From assembly GCF_018531465.1 (NCBI RefSeq), contig NZ_JAHDTF010000007.1, positions 1-42,435 of the forward strand: a stretch of 42,435 bases of DNA, read 5' to 3'. Of the stretch, positions 33,640-42,013 are shown one piece after another; the first letter of the stretch is position 1; each line of letters begins with the position of its first letter. This DNA comes from Sphaerisporangium fuscum (GTDB lineage: Bacteria > Actinomycetota > Actinomycetes > Streptosporangiales > Streptosporangiaceae). The position numbers and the translations under genes were made by a program. Under the pieces are notes generated by a model. It saw nothing but the letters and a program-made list of their open reading frames with translations. It did no database searches and had not been told where the DNA came from.

Positions 33640-34209
33640 ATGCCACCGCGAATCCCTGACGGATATGAAGCCAGGACGATGACCATCGAGGCGTTCGCCG
33701 ACACCATCGTCCCCGGCGAGAAGCGGTTCCCCGGCGACCGGGCCGTCGTCGGCGCCTCAGCCGGCGGAGGGGCGGTGGCCTCCGGCGCCATCGAGCTGCT
33801 CGAATGGGACGCCACCGGGGTCAGCGAGGGCCTGGACGGCTTCGCGAGCGCACTGAACGACCACGCCACCGCGTACGCCGCCGAGCACGGGCTCACGCTG
33901 GACGAGTCGGTGCCGCCGTTCGTCGCCCTGGAGTTCGAGCAGCGCACCGACCTGGTGCGGCGCCTGACCGCCGTCGGCCACCCGGAGAAGGCGCTGTGGG
34001 TCAGCCTCGCCCTGTTCAGCAACATGGCCTTCGACTCCGCCGCCCACATGCACACCGCCGACGCGATCGCCGCCGGGCACCCGGGGCTGCTCGCGCTCGG
34101 CATCGAGAAGCCCGGTCCCGACGGGCTGTGGCGGTTCCCGCAGTACTCCTACGGCCGGCCGCTCGCCCGCCTGCACCCGGACACCACCCCCTCAGGGAGC
34201 CCCGCATGA
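33640..34209 (+). CDS. E8-like / DUF5987 family protein, small partner of the GMC oxidoreductase
   Basis: 189 aa from the ATG at 33640 (GAGGAG upstream), chosen over a longer in-frame start. It opens MPPRIPDGYEARTMTIEAFA and then DTIVPGEKRFPGDRAVVGA, like the small subunit (subunit 3) of gluconate-2-dehydrogenase-type enzymes, where a helical protein pairs with a GMC flavoprotein. Later segments include PPFVALEFEQRTDLVRRL, ALFSNMAFDSAAHMHT and RFPQYSYGRP. I recall the name DUF5987 for this enediyne-linked family, but from memory only. No signal peptide is visible. Its stop overlaps the GMC start (ATGA), which supports a two-subunit enzyme. Confidence 0.8.
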   Translation: MPPRIPDGYEARTMTIEAFADTIVPGEKRFPGDRAVVGASAGGGAVASGAIELLEWDATGVSEGLDGFASALNDHATAYAAEHGLTLDESVPPFVALEFEQRTDLVRRLTAVGHPEKALWVSLALFSNMAFDSAAHMHTADAIAAGHPGLLALGIEKPGPDGLWRFPQYSYGRPLARLHPDTTPSGSPA

Positions 34210-35861
34210 CCAGCACCGAACGCACCGACGTCCTCGTGGTCGGAAGCGGCTTCGGCGGCGCGATCGCGGCCTACCACCTCGCCGCCGGCGGCGCGAAGGT
34301 CGTGGTGCTCGAACGCGGGCCATGGCTGACGGGCAAGGACTTCGACCACGACTTCAAGCTCGGCTCGTCCTACACCCGGATCTTCGACTTCGTCGTGGGC
34401 GAGGGCATGAGCATCCTCGGCGGCAACTGCGTCGGCGGCGGCAGCGTCGTGTACTTCGCCGCGATGCCCCGCGCGCCGCGCTTCGTCTTCGAGCGCCGGG
34501 GCAGCATCGGGCGGCGCATGTGGCCGGCCGCGGTCAGCCGCGACACCCTCGACCCCTGGTACGACAGGGTGGCCGAGTCGATCCCGATCTCCAAGCAGGA
34601 CTGGAACGATGTCAGCTATGCCGGAGGCCTCTGGGCCGCGGCCTGCGACCACGCCGGCCGTACGGCGAACCCCGTCCCCGCCGCGATCGACCTGTCGGCG
34701 TGCACCAACTGCAACTGGATGATGGCCGGGTGCCGCTTCGACGCCAAGAAGTCGCTGCTGTTCACCTACCTGCCGGCCGCCCTCGCGCACGGCGCGGAGA
34801 TCCGGCCGCTGCACGAGGTGCAGCAGATCTCGCGGACCGACGACGGCGGCTACCGGGTCCACTACGACGTCATGGACGGCGAGGACTACCGCGTCCGCCA
34901 CGAGAGCGGCACCATCGACGCCAAGATCATCGTGCTGGCGGCGGGCGCCGGGGCCACCCCCGTCATCCTGCAGCGCAGCGAGGCAACCCTCGGCGCCATG
35001 CCGTACGCCGTCGGCCGGTACTTCTCGGGCAACGGGGAGCGGCTCAACACCGCCATCTTCAACGAGGACCGCGTGCGCGAGGTGCTCGGGCTCGAACGCG
35101 GCGACGGCCTCGCCTACGAGGCCAACCAGATCGGCAAGGGCCCCGTCGTCGCCAGCTGGGACCGGCTCGACGGCTCGCTGCCGGAGTACTCCCGCTTCTC
35201 GCTGGAGCAGCTGTACTTCCCGCCCGGCCTCGGCACCATCCTCGCGCAGGTGCCCGGCGCCGAGGGGGTGAGCTGGTTCGGCGTGGACAAGAAGGAGATC
35301 CTCAAGCGCTGGCGGTCCTGGCTGATCATCTTCCAGATGATCGAGGACGACAACGAAGGCGTCTTCGGGCCGCCGCCCGCCAAGGGCAACGCCGACCGGC
35401 TGTCGCAGCAGATGCTGGGCATCGGCCGCCTCAGCTACAACCCCACCGCGAACACCTTGCGCGCCTGGGCGGAGGCGGACGCCGAGGTCAAGGACATCCT
35501 GGAACGCGACGGGCTGGCCGAGGTCGCGGCGTGGACCAACGACGTGGTGGGCGCCTACACCGTGCACCCGCTGGCGTCCTGCCGCATCGGCGACGACCCG
35601 GCGACCTCCGCGCTGGACGACCGCCACGAGCTGCGCGGCCACTCCGGCATCTTCGTCACCGACGGCTCCGCCGTCCCGGGGGCACTCACGGTCAACCCGG
35701 CCATGACCATCTCGGCCCTCGCCGAACGCGCCATCCCCGCCATCGTCCGCGCCGCCCGCGAACGAGGCGTCGACGTCACCTACGGCGCCCCCGCCCCGAA
35801 CGGCTCCACCAGCGGCCGCAAGGGCGTCGCCCACCTCGTCCCCGACCTCCTCCACCACTGA
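34206..35861 (+). CDS. GMC-family FAD oxidoreductase (E9-like)
   Basis: 551 aa, ATG at 34206 overlapping the previous stop. FAD-binding VVGSGFGGAIAAYHLAAGG is at residues 11-29, ERGPW at 36-40, the GMC loop GGNCVGGGSVVYFAAMP at 72-88, and the C-terminal VHPLASCRIGDD (His454) with VTDGSAVPGALTVNPAMTIS for FAD and active site. A Cys cluster, C166-TN-C169 and C176 (SACTNCNWMMAGC), is typical of cholesterol-oxidase/glucose-methanol-choline branches that resemble ferredoxin-like loops and might bind a metal or form disulfides. E9 homologues occur in nine-membered enediyne clusters as core oxidases. It likely forms a complex with the E8-like protein. Confidence 0.92.
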   Translation: MTSTERTDVLVVGSGFGGAIAAYHLAAGGAKVVVLERGPWLTGKDFDHDFKLGSSYTRIFDFVVGEGMSILGGNCVGGGSVVYFAAMPRAPRFVFERRGSIGRRMWPAAVSRDTLDPWYDRVAESIPISKQDWNDVSYAGGLWAAACDHAGRTANPVPAAIDLSACTNCNWMMAGCRFDAKKSLLFTYLPAALAHGAEIRPLHEVQQISRTDDGGYRVHYDVMDGEDYRVRHESGTIDAKIIVLAAGAGATPVILQRSEATLGAMPYAVGRYFSGNGERLNTAIFNEDRVREVLGLERGDGLAYEANQIGKGPVVASWDRLDGSLPEYSRFSLEQLYFPPGLGTILAQVPGAEGVSWFGVDKKEILKRWRSWLIIFQMIEDDNEGVFGPPPAKGNADRLSQQMLGIGRLSYNPTANTLRAWAEADAEVKDILERDGLAEVAAWTNDVVGAYTVHPLASCRIGDDPATSALDDRHELRGHSGIFVTDGSAVPGALTVNPAMTISALAERAIPAIVRAARERGVDVTYGAPAPNGSTSGRKGVAHLVPDLLHH

Positions 35862-35880
35862 CCTCGCCGGGGGCGCTCCC

Positions 35881-35992
35881 GGGTGCTCGCCCGTGGGGCG
35901 CTTCTCCGCGGGTGTCACGTCGGCGGCTTCGGGGCGTTGGTGCCCGGGGTGCTCCGCCATGGGGTGTTTCTCCGTGGGCGCCGCGTCGGCGG
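35881..35992. repeat. Imperfect 66-bp-period repeat between GMC and AhpD-like genes
   Basis: A ~46-bp segment at 35881-35926 (GGGTGCTCGCCCGTGGGGCG...) recurs at 35947-35992 with about ten changes. The period equals 22 codons and one minus-strand frame reads as a Pro/Glu/His-rich repeat, but no start or ribosome site supports a gene. Possibly a decayed coding repeat. Confidence 0.6.
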
Positions 35993-36072
35993 GGTGGGGG
36001 ACGGGCCGGATCGGCGCCCTGGGCGGCCGGGACCGGTGGAGGTTCGGTGAGGGTCTGGAGCAGGAGGTAACG

Positions 36073-37182
36073 ATGGGGAAGGTGCTCAGCCGGGTGATGC
36101 TGCGCGGGGCGCTGGCGCACATCCGGCATGTCACGCCGGTGCGTCCGGGCGTCGCCGAGGGCCTGGTCGCGCGGGTGTACGCCCAGGTCGAGCGGGACTT
36201 CGGCATGCTGGCGCCGCCGATCGTGCTGCACTCGCCCGCCGCGGAGCCCCTGGCGGCCTCCTGGACGGTGCTGCGCGAGTCGCTGCTCGCCGCCGGGCGG
36301 GTCCCCCGTCCGGTCAAGGAGGCCGTCGCGACGGCCGTGTCGCTCGGCAACGCCTGCCCGTACTGCGTCGACGTGCACCAGGCCACCATGGACGGCCTGG
36401 TGCCGGGCCGACCCGCCGCACAGATCGCGGACGACCACCTCGACGCGATCGCCGACCCCGAGCTGCGCCGGGCCGCCGCATGGGCGCGCGCGACGGGGAC
36501 GCGGGACGCGGCGGCGCGATCCGCTCCGCCGCTACCGCCTGAGCAGACCGGCGAACTGGTCGCGGTGGCGGTCACCTTCCACTACCTGAACCGCATGGTG
36601 AACGTCTTCCTCGGCGAGTCACCGCTGCCTCCCGAGGTGCCGGCCGGGGCGCGCGGCGGGCTCATGCGGCTCTTCGGCCTGCTCATGCGTCCGGCGGCGC
36701 GCAGGTCCGTACCCCCCGGGGCCTCGCTGGACCTGCTGCCGGCCGCGCCGCTGCCCCCGGACCTGTCCTGGGCCGGGACGCAAGCCCTGGCCGCGGCCTT
36801 CGCCCGCGCGGCCGCCGCGGCGGAGCGGGCGGGCCGCCGTTCGGTGCCGCAGCCGGTACGCGAACTGGTCGTCGCGCGGCTGGAGGCGTGGACCGGAGAG
36901 CCGCTCGGCCCGAGCCGCGCCTGGGCCGCCGCCGCGGTGGCCGGGCTCCCGGCCGCCCAGCGGCCCGCCGGACGGCTCGCGCTGCTGACCGCGATGGCGT
37001 CGTACCAGGTGGACCAGTCCGTGGTCGACGAGTTCCGGGCCGGCACACCGGACGACCGCGCACTGGTCGAGCTGACCTCGTGGGCGAGCTTCACCGCGGC
37101 CCGCCGGGCCGGCGCCTGGATCGTCCAGGCCCCGGAGTTCCACGACCAGGTCACCCGGCCTGTGCGCGGTGGCGCCCTGTGA
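36073..37182 (+). CDS. Carboxymuconolactone decarboxylase / AhpD-like family protein, long form (copy 3)
   Basis: 369 aa, ATG with AGGAGG upstream. The redox motif is C95-PY-C98-xxx-H102 (LGNACPYCVDVHQATM), followed by VAVAVTFHYLNRMVNVFLGE, the second family block. The C-terminal ~180 residues (RSVPPGASLDLLPAAPLP, ARLEAWTGEPLGPSRAW, LALLTAMASYQVDQSVVDEF) look like a second, Cys-less copy of the fold. It is larger than the two AhpD-like proteins at 15817 and 17581 and not closely similar to them. The family handles peroxides or thiols. It lies downstream of the GMC gene in the same direction and may protect against or process the reactive product. Confidence 0.85.
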   Translation: MGKVLSRVMLRGALAHIRHVTPVRPGVAEGLVARVYAQVERDFGMLAPPIVLHSPAAEPLAASWTVLRESLLAAGRVPRPVKEAVATAVSLGNACPYCVDVHQATMDGLVPGRPAAQIADDHLDAIADPELRRAAAWARATGTRDAAARSAPPLPPEQTGELVAVAVTFHYLNRMVNVFLGESPLPPEVPAGARGGLMRLFGLLMRPAARRSVPPGASLDLLPAAPLPPDLSWAGTQALAAAFARAAAAAERAGRRSVPQPVRELVVARLEAWTGEPLGPSRAWAAAAVAGLPAAQRPAGRLALLTAMASYQVDQSVVDEFRAGTPDDRALVELTSWASFTAARRAGAWIVQAPEFHDQVTRPVRGGAL

Positions 37183-37225
37183 GTTCCAAGCCTTCGAATT
37201 CCTGAACCGATGAGAGGACACGATC

Positions 37226-38029
37226 GTGAGCGAGCTGGATGAGGTGCTTCAGGCCCTGACCGCGGAAGGTGAGGAACTGGACCGCCTGGTCGCCGGGTTG
37301 GAACCGGCGCAGTGGGAACTGGCGACACCCGCCCCCGGGTGGACGATCCATGACCAGATCGCCCACCTGACCTTCATCTTCCGTCTGGCCGGCACCGCGG
37401 CGTCGGACGCCGAGGCGTTCGCGGCGATGGTCGCCGGTGCCGAGAACGACTTCAACGGCGCCGTGAACGCCGCGCTCGCCGCCTACGACGGCGACTCGCC
37501 CGAGGTGCTGCTCGGCAAGTGGCGCGCCGAGCGGGCCAAGGTGGTCGAGGCCCTGGCCGCCGTCCCGGCCGGGCAGACCGTCCCGTGGCTGGTCAACCCG
37601 CTGCCGCCGATCGTGCTCGCCTGCGCGGGCATCATGGAGCAGTTCGCCCACGGGCAGGACATCTTCGACGCCGTCGGGGTAGGGCGGGAGGTCACCGACC
37701 GCATCAAGCACCTGGTGGTGTTCGCCGTGCTGACCAGGGACTTCGGCTACCTGGCGCGGGGACTCACGCCGCCCGCGACCGAGTTCCGCTTCGAGCTGAC
37801 CGCTCCCTCGGGCGAGCTGTGGGCGTACGGCCCGGAGGACTCGCCGCAGAAGGTCAGCGGGCCCGCCGCCGACTTCTGCCTGCTGGTCACCCGGCGGCGC
37901 CACCGCGACGACCTCGCCGTGGTCGCCACGGGGGAGGAGGCCGACCACTGGCTGGACATCGCCCAGTGCTACCGCGGCCCCGCAGGCGCCGGACGCACCC
38001 CGGGCCAGTTCGCCCCGGTCACGGTGTAG
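37226..38029 (+). CDS. TIGR03084/DinB-like metal-binding protein (maleylpyruvate isomerase N-terminal type)
   Basis: 267 aa, GTG start with GAGAGGA upstream, 43 bases after the previous gene. The four-helix DinB/MDMPI fold is suggested by LDRLVAGLEPAQWELATPAP, GWTIHDQIAHLTFIFRL (first metal His pair region), AGIMEQFAHGQDIFDAVGV (second) and the end domain VSGPAADFCLLVTRRRH. Metal-dependent proteins of this superfamily include mycothiol-dependent isomerases and S-transferases, the thiol systems of actinomycetes. A mycothiol-linked detoxification or isomerisation of an enediyne intermediate is possible but is inference; the subfamily has no assigned reaction that I know. Confidence 0.8.
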   Translation: MSELDEVLQALTAEGEELDRLVAGLEPAQWELATPAPGWTIHDQIAHLTFIFRLAGTAASDAEAFAAMVAGAENDFNGAVNAALAAYDGDSPEVLLGKWRAERAKVVEALAAVPAGQTVPWLVNPLPPIVLACAGIMEQFAHGQDIFDAVGVGREVTDRIKHLVVFAVLTRDFGYLARGLTPPATEFRFELTAPSGELWAYGPEDSPQKVSGPAADFCLLVTRRRHRDDLAVVATGEEADHWLDIAQCYRGPAGAGRTPGQFAPVTV

Positions 38030-38076
38030 CACCCCGTTCACCGGTCATCCACCGCACAACGGCGCCGAACCCGCCG

Positions 38077-38195
38077 CACCACCTCCCGCCGTCGCGGCGC
38101 CGTAGAGAGAGCGACGGTGGGGGCGGGGGGTCGGTGTCGTTCTTGTGTCGCGGTGCCGCATCCGCTGCACCGCGTCCTGCCGTCGCGGCGCCGTA
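38077..38195. repeat. 28-bp direct repeat, 91 bp apart, in the gap before the tyrA-like gene
   Basis: 38077-38104 and 38168-38195 are the same 28-mer with three changes and share GCCGTCGCGGCGCCGTA. A looser third copy (GTCCTGTCGTCATGGCGG) follows near 38247. The gap 38030-38514 holds no supported gene; beyond these repeats only the tyrA-like leader is seen. Confidence 0.6.
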
Positions 38196-38514
38196 CGGGG
38201 GCGGTTCGGAGTCGTTCTATTCGCCGTGGCCGGAGTCGTCGTACGGCGTCCTGTCGTCATGGCGGTGGAGAAAAGCCGGCGGCGGGAAATGGGAATGTTC
38301 CGGAGGGCTTCGCCGGCGACGTGCCGGTGGAGCCCTTCTGCATGTTCGCTCACGGGTTTCACCCCGTCCAGGACGGGCGTGGCAGGAAATGGCGGTCGGA
38401 AGGCAACTTGCTGCCTCCGGATCATGCGGCCGGACGGCTGTGAATGGCGCACAGTTGTTGGTGCGGGAACGATTTCGCAGCCAGAAGAAATGGCCGACGA
38501 AAGGCAGCAGGATC

Positions 38515-39489
38515 ATGGTGGTCATGATGGCCGAAGGCGCCACCCGGTCGGATATCGGGGGCGCGCGGGAAAGCGTGGGGCCGGTGAATTCGCTCGCGAT
38601 CCGCCGCGTCACGGTCATCGGCACCGGGGTGATCGGGACCTCGGTCGCGCTCTCCCTGCGGCGTGCCGGCATCCAGGTGGCCCTGTCCGACACCGACCGG
38701 GCCTCTCTCGCGCAGGCCGAGCGGATGGGCGCGGGCGCCGCGCTGACCGACGCCACGCCGCGCGCCGACGTGGTCGTCATCGCCACCCCGCCGTCCACCG
38801 TCGTGAAGGTGCTGCGGGAGGCGCAGGCGCGCGGACTGGGCCGCGTGTACACCGACGTGGCGAGCACGAAGGGCCGCATCTTCGCCGACGCCGAGCTCGC
38901 GGGCTGCGATTTCACCACCTATGTTCCCGGGCATCCCATGGCGGGCCGGGAGTTGTCCGGCCCCGCGGCGGCGCGAGCCGAGCTGTTCGCCGGCCGTTCG
39001 TGGGCCCTGTGCCCGCACCCCGGCACCTCTCAGGAGGCGGTACGCCTGGTGGCCGGGCTGGTGGCGGTGTGCGGGGGAGCGCCGAAGGTGCTGGCCCCCG
39101 AGGCGCACGACCGGGTGGTGGCCGCCGTCTCGCACGCGCCGCACGTGGTGTCGGCCGCGCTCGCCGCGCGGTTCGCCGGCGCCGACGCGACGATGCTGTC
39201 GCTTGTCGGCCCGGGGCTGCGGGACACCACCCGGATCGCGAGCGGCTCCCCGGCCCTCTGGTGCGACATCCTCGAGCAGAACGCCGAGTCGGTCGCGGCC
39301 GTGCTGGAGGACGTCGTCCGAGACCTGTCCGCGGCGGCGTCCGCGCTGCGGAGCTCCGGCGGGGCGGGGTCGGCGGTGCTGGCCGACCTGCTCGGCAGGG
39401 GCAATCTCGGGCGGGAGCGGATCGCCGGGGCCTGGTCGCAGGATCACAGCGGCCGCCCCGCCCCGGCACGGCGCCGGGACGCGGCCTGA
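38515..39489 (+). CDS. tyrA: Prephenate dehydrogenase-like protein (TyrA family)
   Basis: 324 aa. The start is uncertain: ATGs at 38515, 38524 and 38527 are all in frame, and AGCAGGATC precedes the first. NAD(P) motif VTVIGTGVIGTSVALSLRR is at ~32-50, ASTKGRIF after strand 5, the substrate motif VPGHPMAGRELSGP at ~137-150, and the second conserved His in SHAPHVVSAALA (~206-217). TyrA oxidatively decarboxylates prephenate (or arogenate) to 4-hydroxyphenylpyruvate (or tyrosine). No ACT domain is visible, so feedback control by tyrosine may be absent. A TyrA copy inside an enediyne region could supply tyrosine for a tyrosine-derived side group, but no aminomutase or ligase is in view. It may equally be the housekeeping copy. 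Confidence 0.85.
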   Translation: MVVMMAEGATRSDIGGARESVGPVNSLAIRRVTVIGTGVIGTSVALSLRRAGIQVALSDTDRASLAQAERMGAGAALTDATPRADVVVIATPPSTVVKVLREAQARGLGRVYTDVASTKGRIFADAELAGCDFTTYVPGHPMAGRELSGPAAARAELFAGRSWALCPHPGTSQEAVRLVAGLVAVCGGAPKVLAPEAHDRVVAAVSHAPHVVSAALAARFAGADATMLSLVGPGLRDTTRIASGSPALWCDILEQNAESVAAVLEDVVRDLSAAASALRSSGGAGSAVLADLLGRGNLGRERIAGAWSQDHSGRPAPARRRDAA

Positions 39490-39509
39490 CGCGGCGGCCG
39501 GGCCGCGTC
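39488..39509 (+). terminator. Hairpin overlapping the tyrA-like stop codon
   Basis: GACGCGGC / GCCGCGTC, 8-bp perfect arms with a 6-base loop, starting inside the stop codon. No T-tract. Confidence 0.5.
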
Positions 39510-40207
39510 GGGTGCGTCCAGCGAACGGGTGAAGCGCGGATCGGGCGGCGCCTGCCATGGCGGGCGCGGGTCGGCGGCGGTCATTCGGGGGGTCGACAAG
39601 GAGGTGAAGGCAGAGAGCAATTTGAAAGAAGTATCGCGGGGTGATCGACGAGAGAATGCTGGAGAAAGCATCGGCAGAAGGTCCGTCGCCCGGCCGTCGC
39701 CGGTAGGAAGGAGCGTACCGACCAGCATGACAAGTGGATGGCTTAGCATGGTTTCTCCGGAATGTCCGAAATATAGGACAGAACGGGGTGGTCATGCGCA
39801 GAATCTCGCGCGTCGGCTGGTGTCGGTGTGTCCTACTATGGCTGGCTCTGACCGGTTTCTGGCTTTGTCGACGCGGCTTTCCTCCCCTCCCGCTTCGTGT
39901 CGCCGCGTGTCGCGGGATACGGGGAGCTCTGGGTCTGAGCTGTTGTCGAAGTCGTTCCTGGCGATCCTTGGTTGCTCCGCTCGCCGAAGTAGTCGTCCGC
40001 GTTCCGCAGGCCGTACTCGCACCACCGGCCTGGTCGTGAACGCCTAGAAGGCGGGCGCCGCTGCCGGAAGTCGATGGCGGGTTCAACCCTATATCGCAAA
40101 CTCCGGGCAATCCGGCTTGATATCGAGCGTAACCCTGTAAATCGCACATCTTGCTCAATAGCGGCCAATTTCCCCCGTTGTGGCCGACGAAGAGAGGAAA
40201 CAGGAAC
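39490..40207. other. Intergenic stretch, 718 bp, no supported gene
   Basis: The longest gene-free stretch of the window and less GC-rich than its surroundings. Reading frames on both strands lack ribosome sites and protein features. A small dyad TGTCC-8-GGACA lies at 39763-39780. Near the exporter, TTGATA (40117-40122) and TAAATC (40138-40143) are a weak promoter pair with a short 15-base spacer. It could contain a decayed gene or an RNA; I cannot support either. Confidence 0.5.
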
Positions 40208-41830
40208 GTGACTGACGATGCGCAGCTCAAAGCTGGGCGACGTGAGTGGGTAGGTCTAGCCGCTCTGGCCCTCCCCACCCTTCTCGTCTCCTTCGACATC
40301 TTCATGCTGCTTCTGGCGCTGCCCCACCTGAGTGCCTCGCTGCACGTCACCAGCACCCAGCAGTTGTGGACCGTGGACATCTACGGGTTCATGGTCGCGG
40401 GCTTCCTGGTCACCATGGGCAACCTCGGAGACCGGATCGGCCGCCGCAAGCTGCTGCTGATCGGCGCCGCGGCCTTCGGCGTCGCCTCAGTGATCGCCGC
40501 CTACTCCACCAGCCCGGGAATGCTCATCGCGGCCCGCGCGGTGCTCGGCATCGCCGGCGCGACCCTCGGCCCGTCCACCCTGTCGCTGATCAGCAACATG
40601 TTCCGCGACGACAAGCAGCGGGCGACCGCCATCGGCATCTGGGCCGGCTGCTTCTCCATCGGGGCCATCGTCGGGCCCATCGTCGGCGGTTTCCTGCTCC
40701 AGCATTTCTGGTGGGGCTCGGTCTTCCTGGTGGGCGTCCCGGCGATGGTGCTGCTGCTGGTCGTCGGGCCGATTCTCCTGCCGGAGTACCGCAGCCCGCA
40801 GGCGGGCCGGATCGACCTGGTCAGCGTCGTGCTGTCGCTGGCCGCGATCCTGCCGATGATCTACGGCATCAAGGAACTGGCCAGGAACGGCTGGGAGGCC
40901 GTCCCGGCCGCCGCCCTGGTGATCGGCCTGATCATCGGCGTGGTGTTCGTACGGCGCCAGCGGGCGCTCGCCGACCCGCTGCTCGACCTGCGCCTGTTCA
41001 ACAACGGCATCTTCAACACGGCGCTGACCAGCATGCTGTTCTACAGCGCGCTGACCGGCACCACGATGCTGTTCGTCACGCAGTACTTCCAGTCGGTCGC
41101 CGGGCTGCCCCCGATGCAGGCCGGGCTCGGCCTGCTGCCGGGTCTCGTCATGGGCATCATCAGCACCACCGTCTCGCCGCAGCTCGCCGGGAAGGTCGCC
41201 CCCGCCCGTCTCGTCGCGGGCGGCCTGATCCTCACCGTCGCCGGAATGGTCGTGCTCACCCAGGTCGACACGGGCTCCATCGGCATGATGATCGGCTTCG
41301 CCGTCTGGTGCCTCGGCGGCGGCCCGCTGCTGACCCTCGGCACCGGCCTCGTCGTCGGGTCCGTGCCGCCGGAGAAGGCCGGCTCTGCGTCGTCGCTGGG
41401 GCAGATCTCCAACGAGTTCGGCTACGCCCTCGGCATCGCGACCGTCGGCACCATCGGCACCTTCGTCTACCGCACGCAGGTGGAGGGGACGATCCCGGCG
41501 AGCGTCCCGTCCGGGGCCGTCAAGGCGGCCGAGGAGAGCGTCGCGGGCGCCACGGCGGTGGCCGGCTCGCTGCCCGAGCAGATCGCCGCGGCCCTGCTCG
41601 CCCCGGTGCGCGAGGCGTTCACCACGGGCCTGCACGTCGTGGCCGCCCTGAGCGCGCTGCTCCTGCTCGGCGTCGCCGTCGTCAACGCGGTCGTCCTGCG
41701 CAAGCTGCCGCCCTTCGGTCAGCCCCCGGCCGGCGGCGGCGAGCCGCAGGCCGAGGAGCCCGCCGCGGGTGAGGCCCAGGCGAGCGCCGCGCCGGACACC
41801 GAAAAGGCGCCGGTGGTCCAGGAGGTTTAG
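40208..41830 (+). CDS. MFS drug exporter, DHA2 (14-TM) family
   Basis: 540 aa, GTG start at 40208 with a GAGGAAACAGGA purine run before it. About fourteen membrane segments are visible. Motif A is GNLGDRIGRRKLLL after helix 2, and the antiporter motif C is in AIVGPIVGGFLLQHF (helix 5). The start PTLLVSFDIFMLLLALPHLS is typical of EmrB/QacA-type proton-drug antiporters. The C-terminal tail is Pro/Glu/Ala-rich and cytoplasmic. Enediyne clusters commonly carry such an exporter (SgcB in C-1027), and this is the only self-protection gene in the window, so it is the likely efflux pump for the product. It is flanked by a long upstream gap and a terminator, so it has its own control. Confidence 0.93.
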   Translation: MTDDAQLKAGRREWVGLAALALPTLLVSFDIFMLLLALPHLSASLHVTSTQQLWTVDIYGFMVAGFLVTMGNLGDRIGRRKLLLIGAAAFGVASVIAAYSTSPGMLIAARAVLGIAGATLGPSTLSLISNMFRDDKQRATAIGIWAGCFSIGAIVGPIVGGFLLQHFWWGSVFLVGVPAMVLLLVVGPILLPEYRSPQAGRIDLVSVVLSLAAILPMIYGIKELARNGWEAVPAAALVIGLIIGVVFVRRQRALADPLLDLRLFNNGIFNTALTSMLFYSALTGTTMLFVTQYFQSVAGLPPMQAGLGLLPGLVMGIISTTVSPQLAGKVAPARLVAGGLILTVAGMVVLTQVDTGSIGMMIGFAVWCLGGGPLLTLGTGLVVGSVPPEKAGSASSLGQISNEFGYALGIATVGTIGTFVYRTQVEGTIPASVPSGAVKAAEESVAGATAVAGSLPEQIAAALLAPVREAFTTGLHVVAALSALLLLGVAVVNAVVLRKLPPFGQPPAGGGEPQAEEPAAGEAQASAAPDTEKAPVVQEV

Positions 41831-41840
41831 CCAGACCGCC

Positions 41841-41873
41841 TCCGGTGAGGTCTTGACCGGGCCTCACCGGAGC
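41841..41873 (+). terminator. Terminator after the MFS exporter
   Basis: Perfect 11-bp arms CTCCGGTGAGG / CCTCACCGGAG around an 11-base loop, 10 bases past the stop. No T-tract. Confidence 0.7.
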
Positions 41874-42013
41874 AGTCAACCGGATTTGTCAGTCGATTTC
41901 GTCAGGTTCGCCGACGAACAAAGAGCTCGGACCGTACCATCGTGCGCGGGTGCTTGCCGACGCGCGGTGGCCGGTTCGTTGTAAATGAACAACGACAATG
42001 GAAGGAGAGCCTG

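Noticed and set aside
34149..36575. Long minus-strand frame containing Pro/Glu/His repeats
   Set aside because: Opposite to the well-supported GMC and AhpD-like genes; the repeat part is discussed as a DNA repeat instead.
39529..40168. Small proteins in the gap before the exporter
   Set aside because: Overlapping frames on both strands are Arg/Ser-rich with no start signal; none resembles a protein family.
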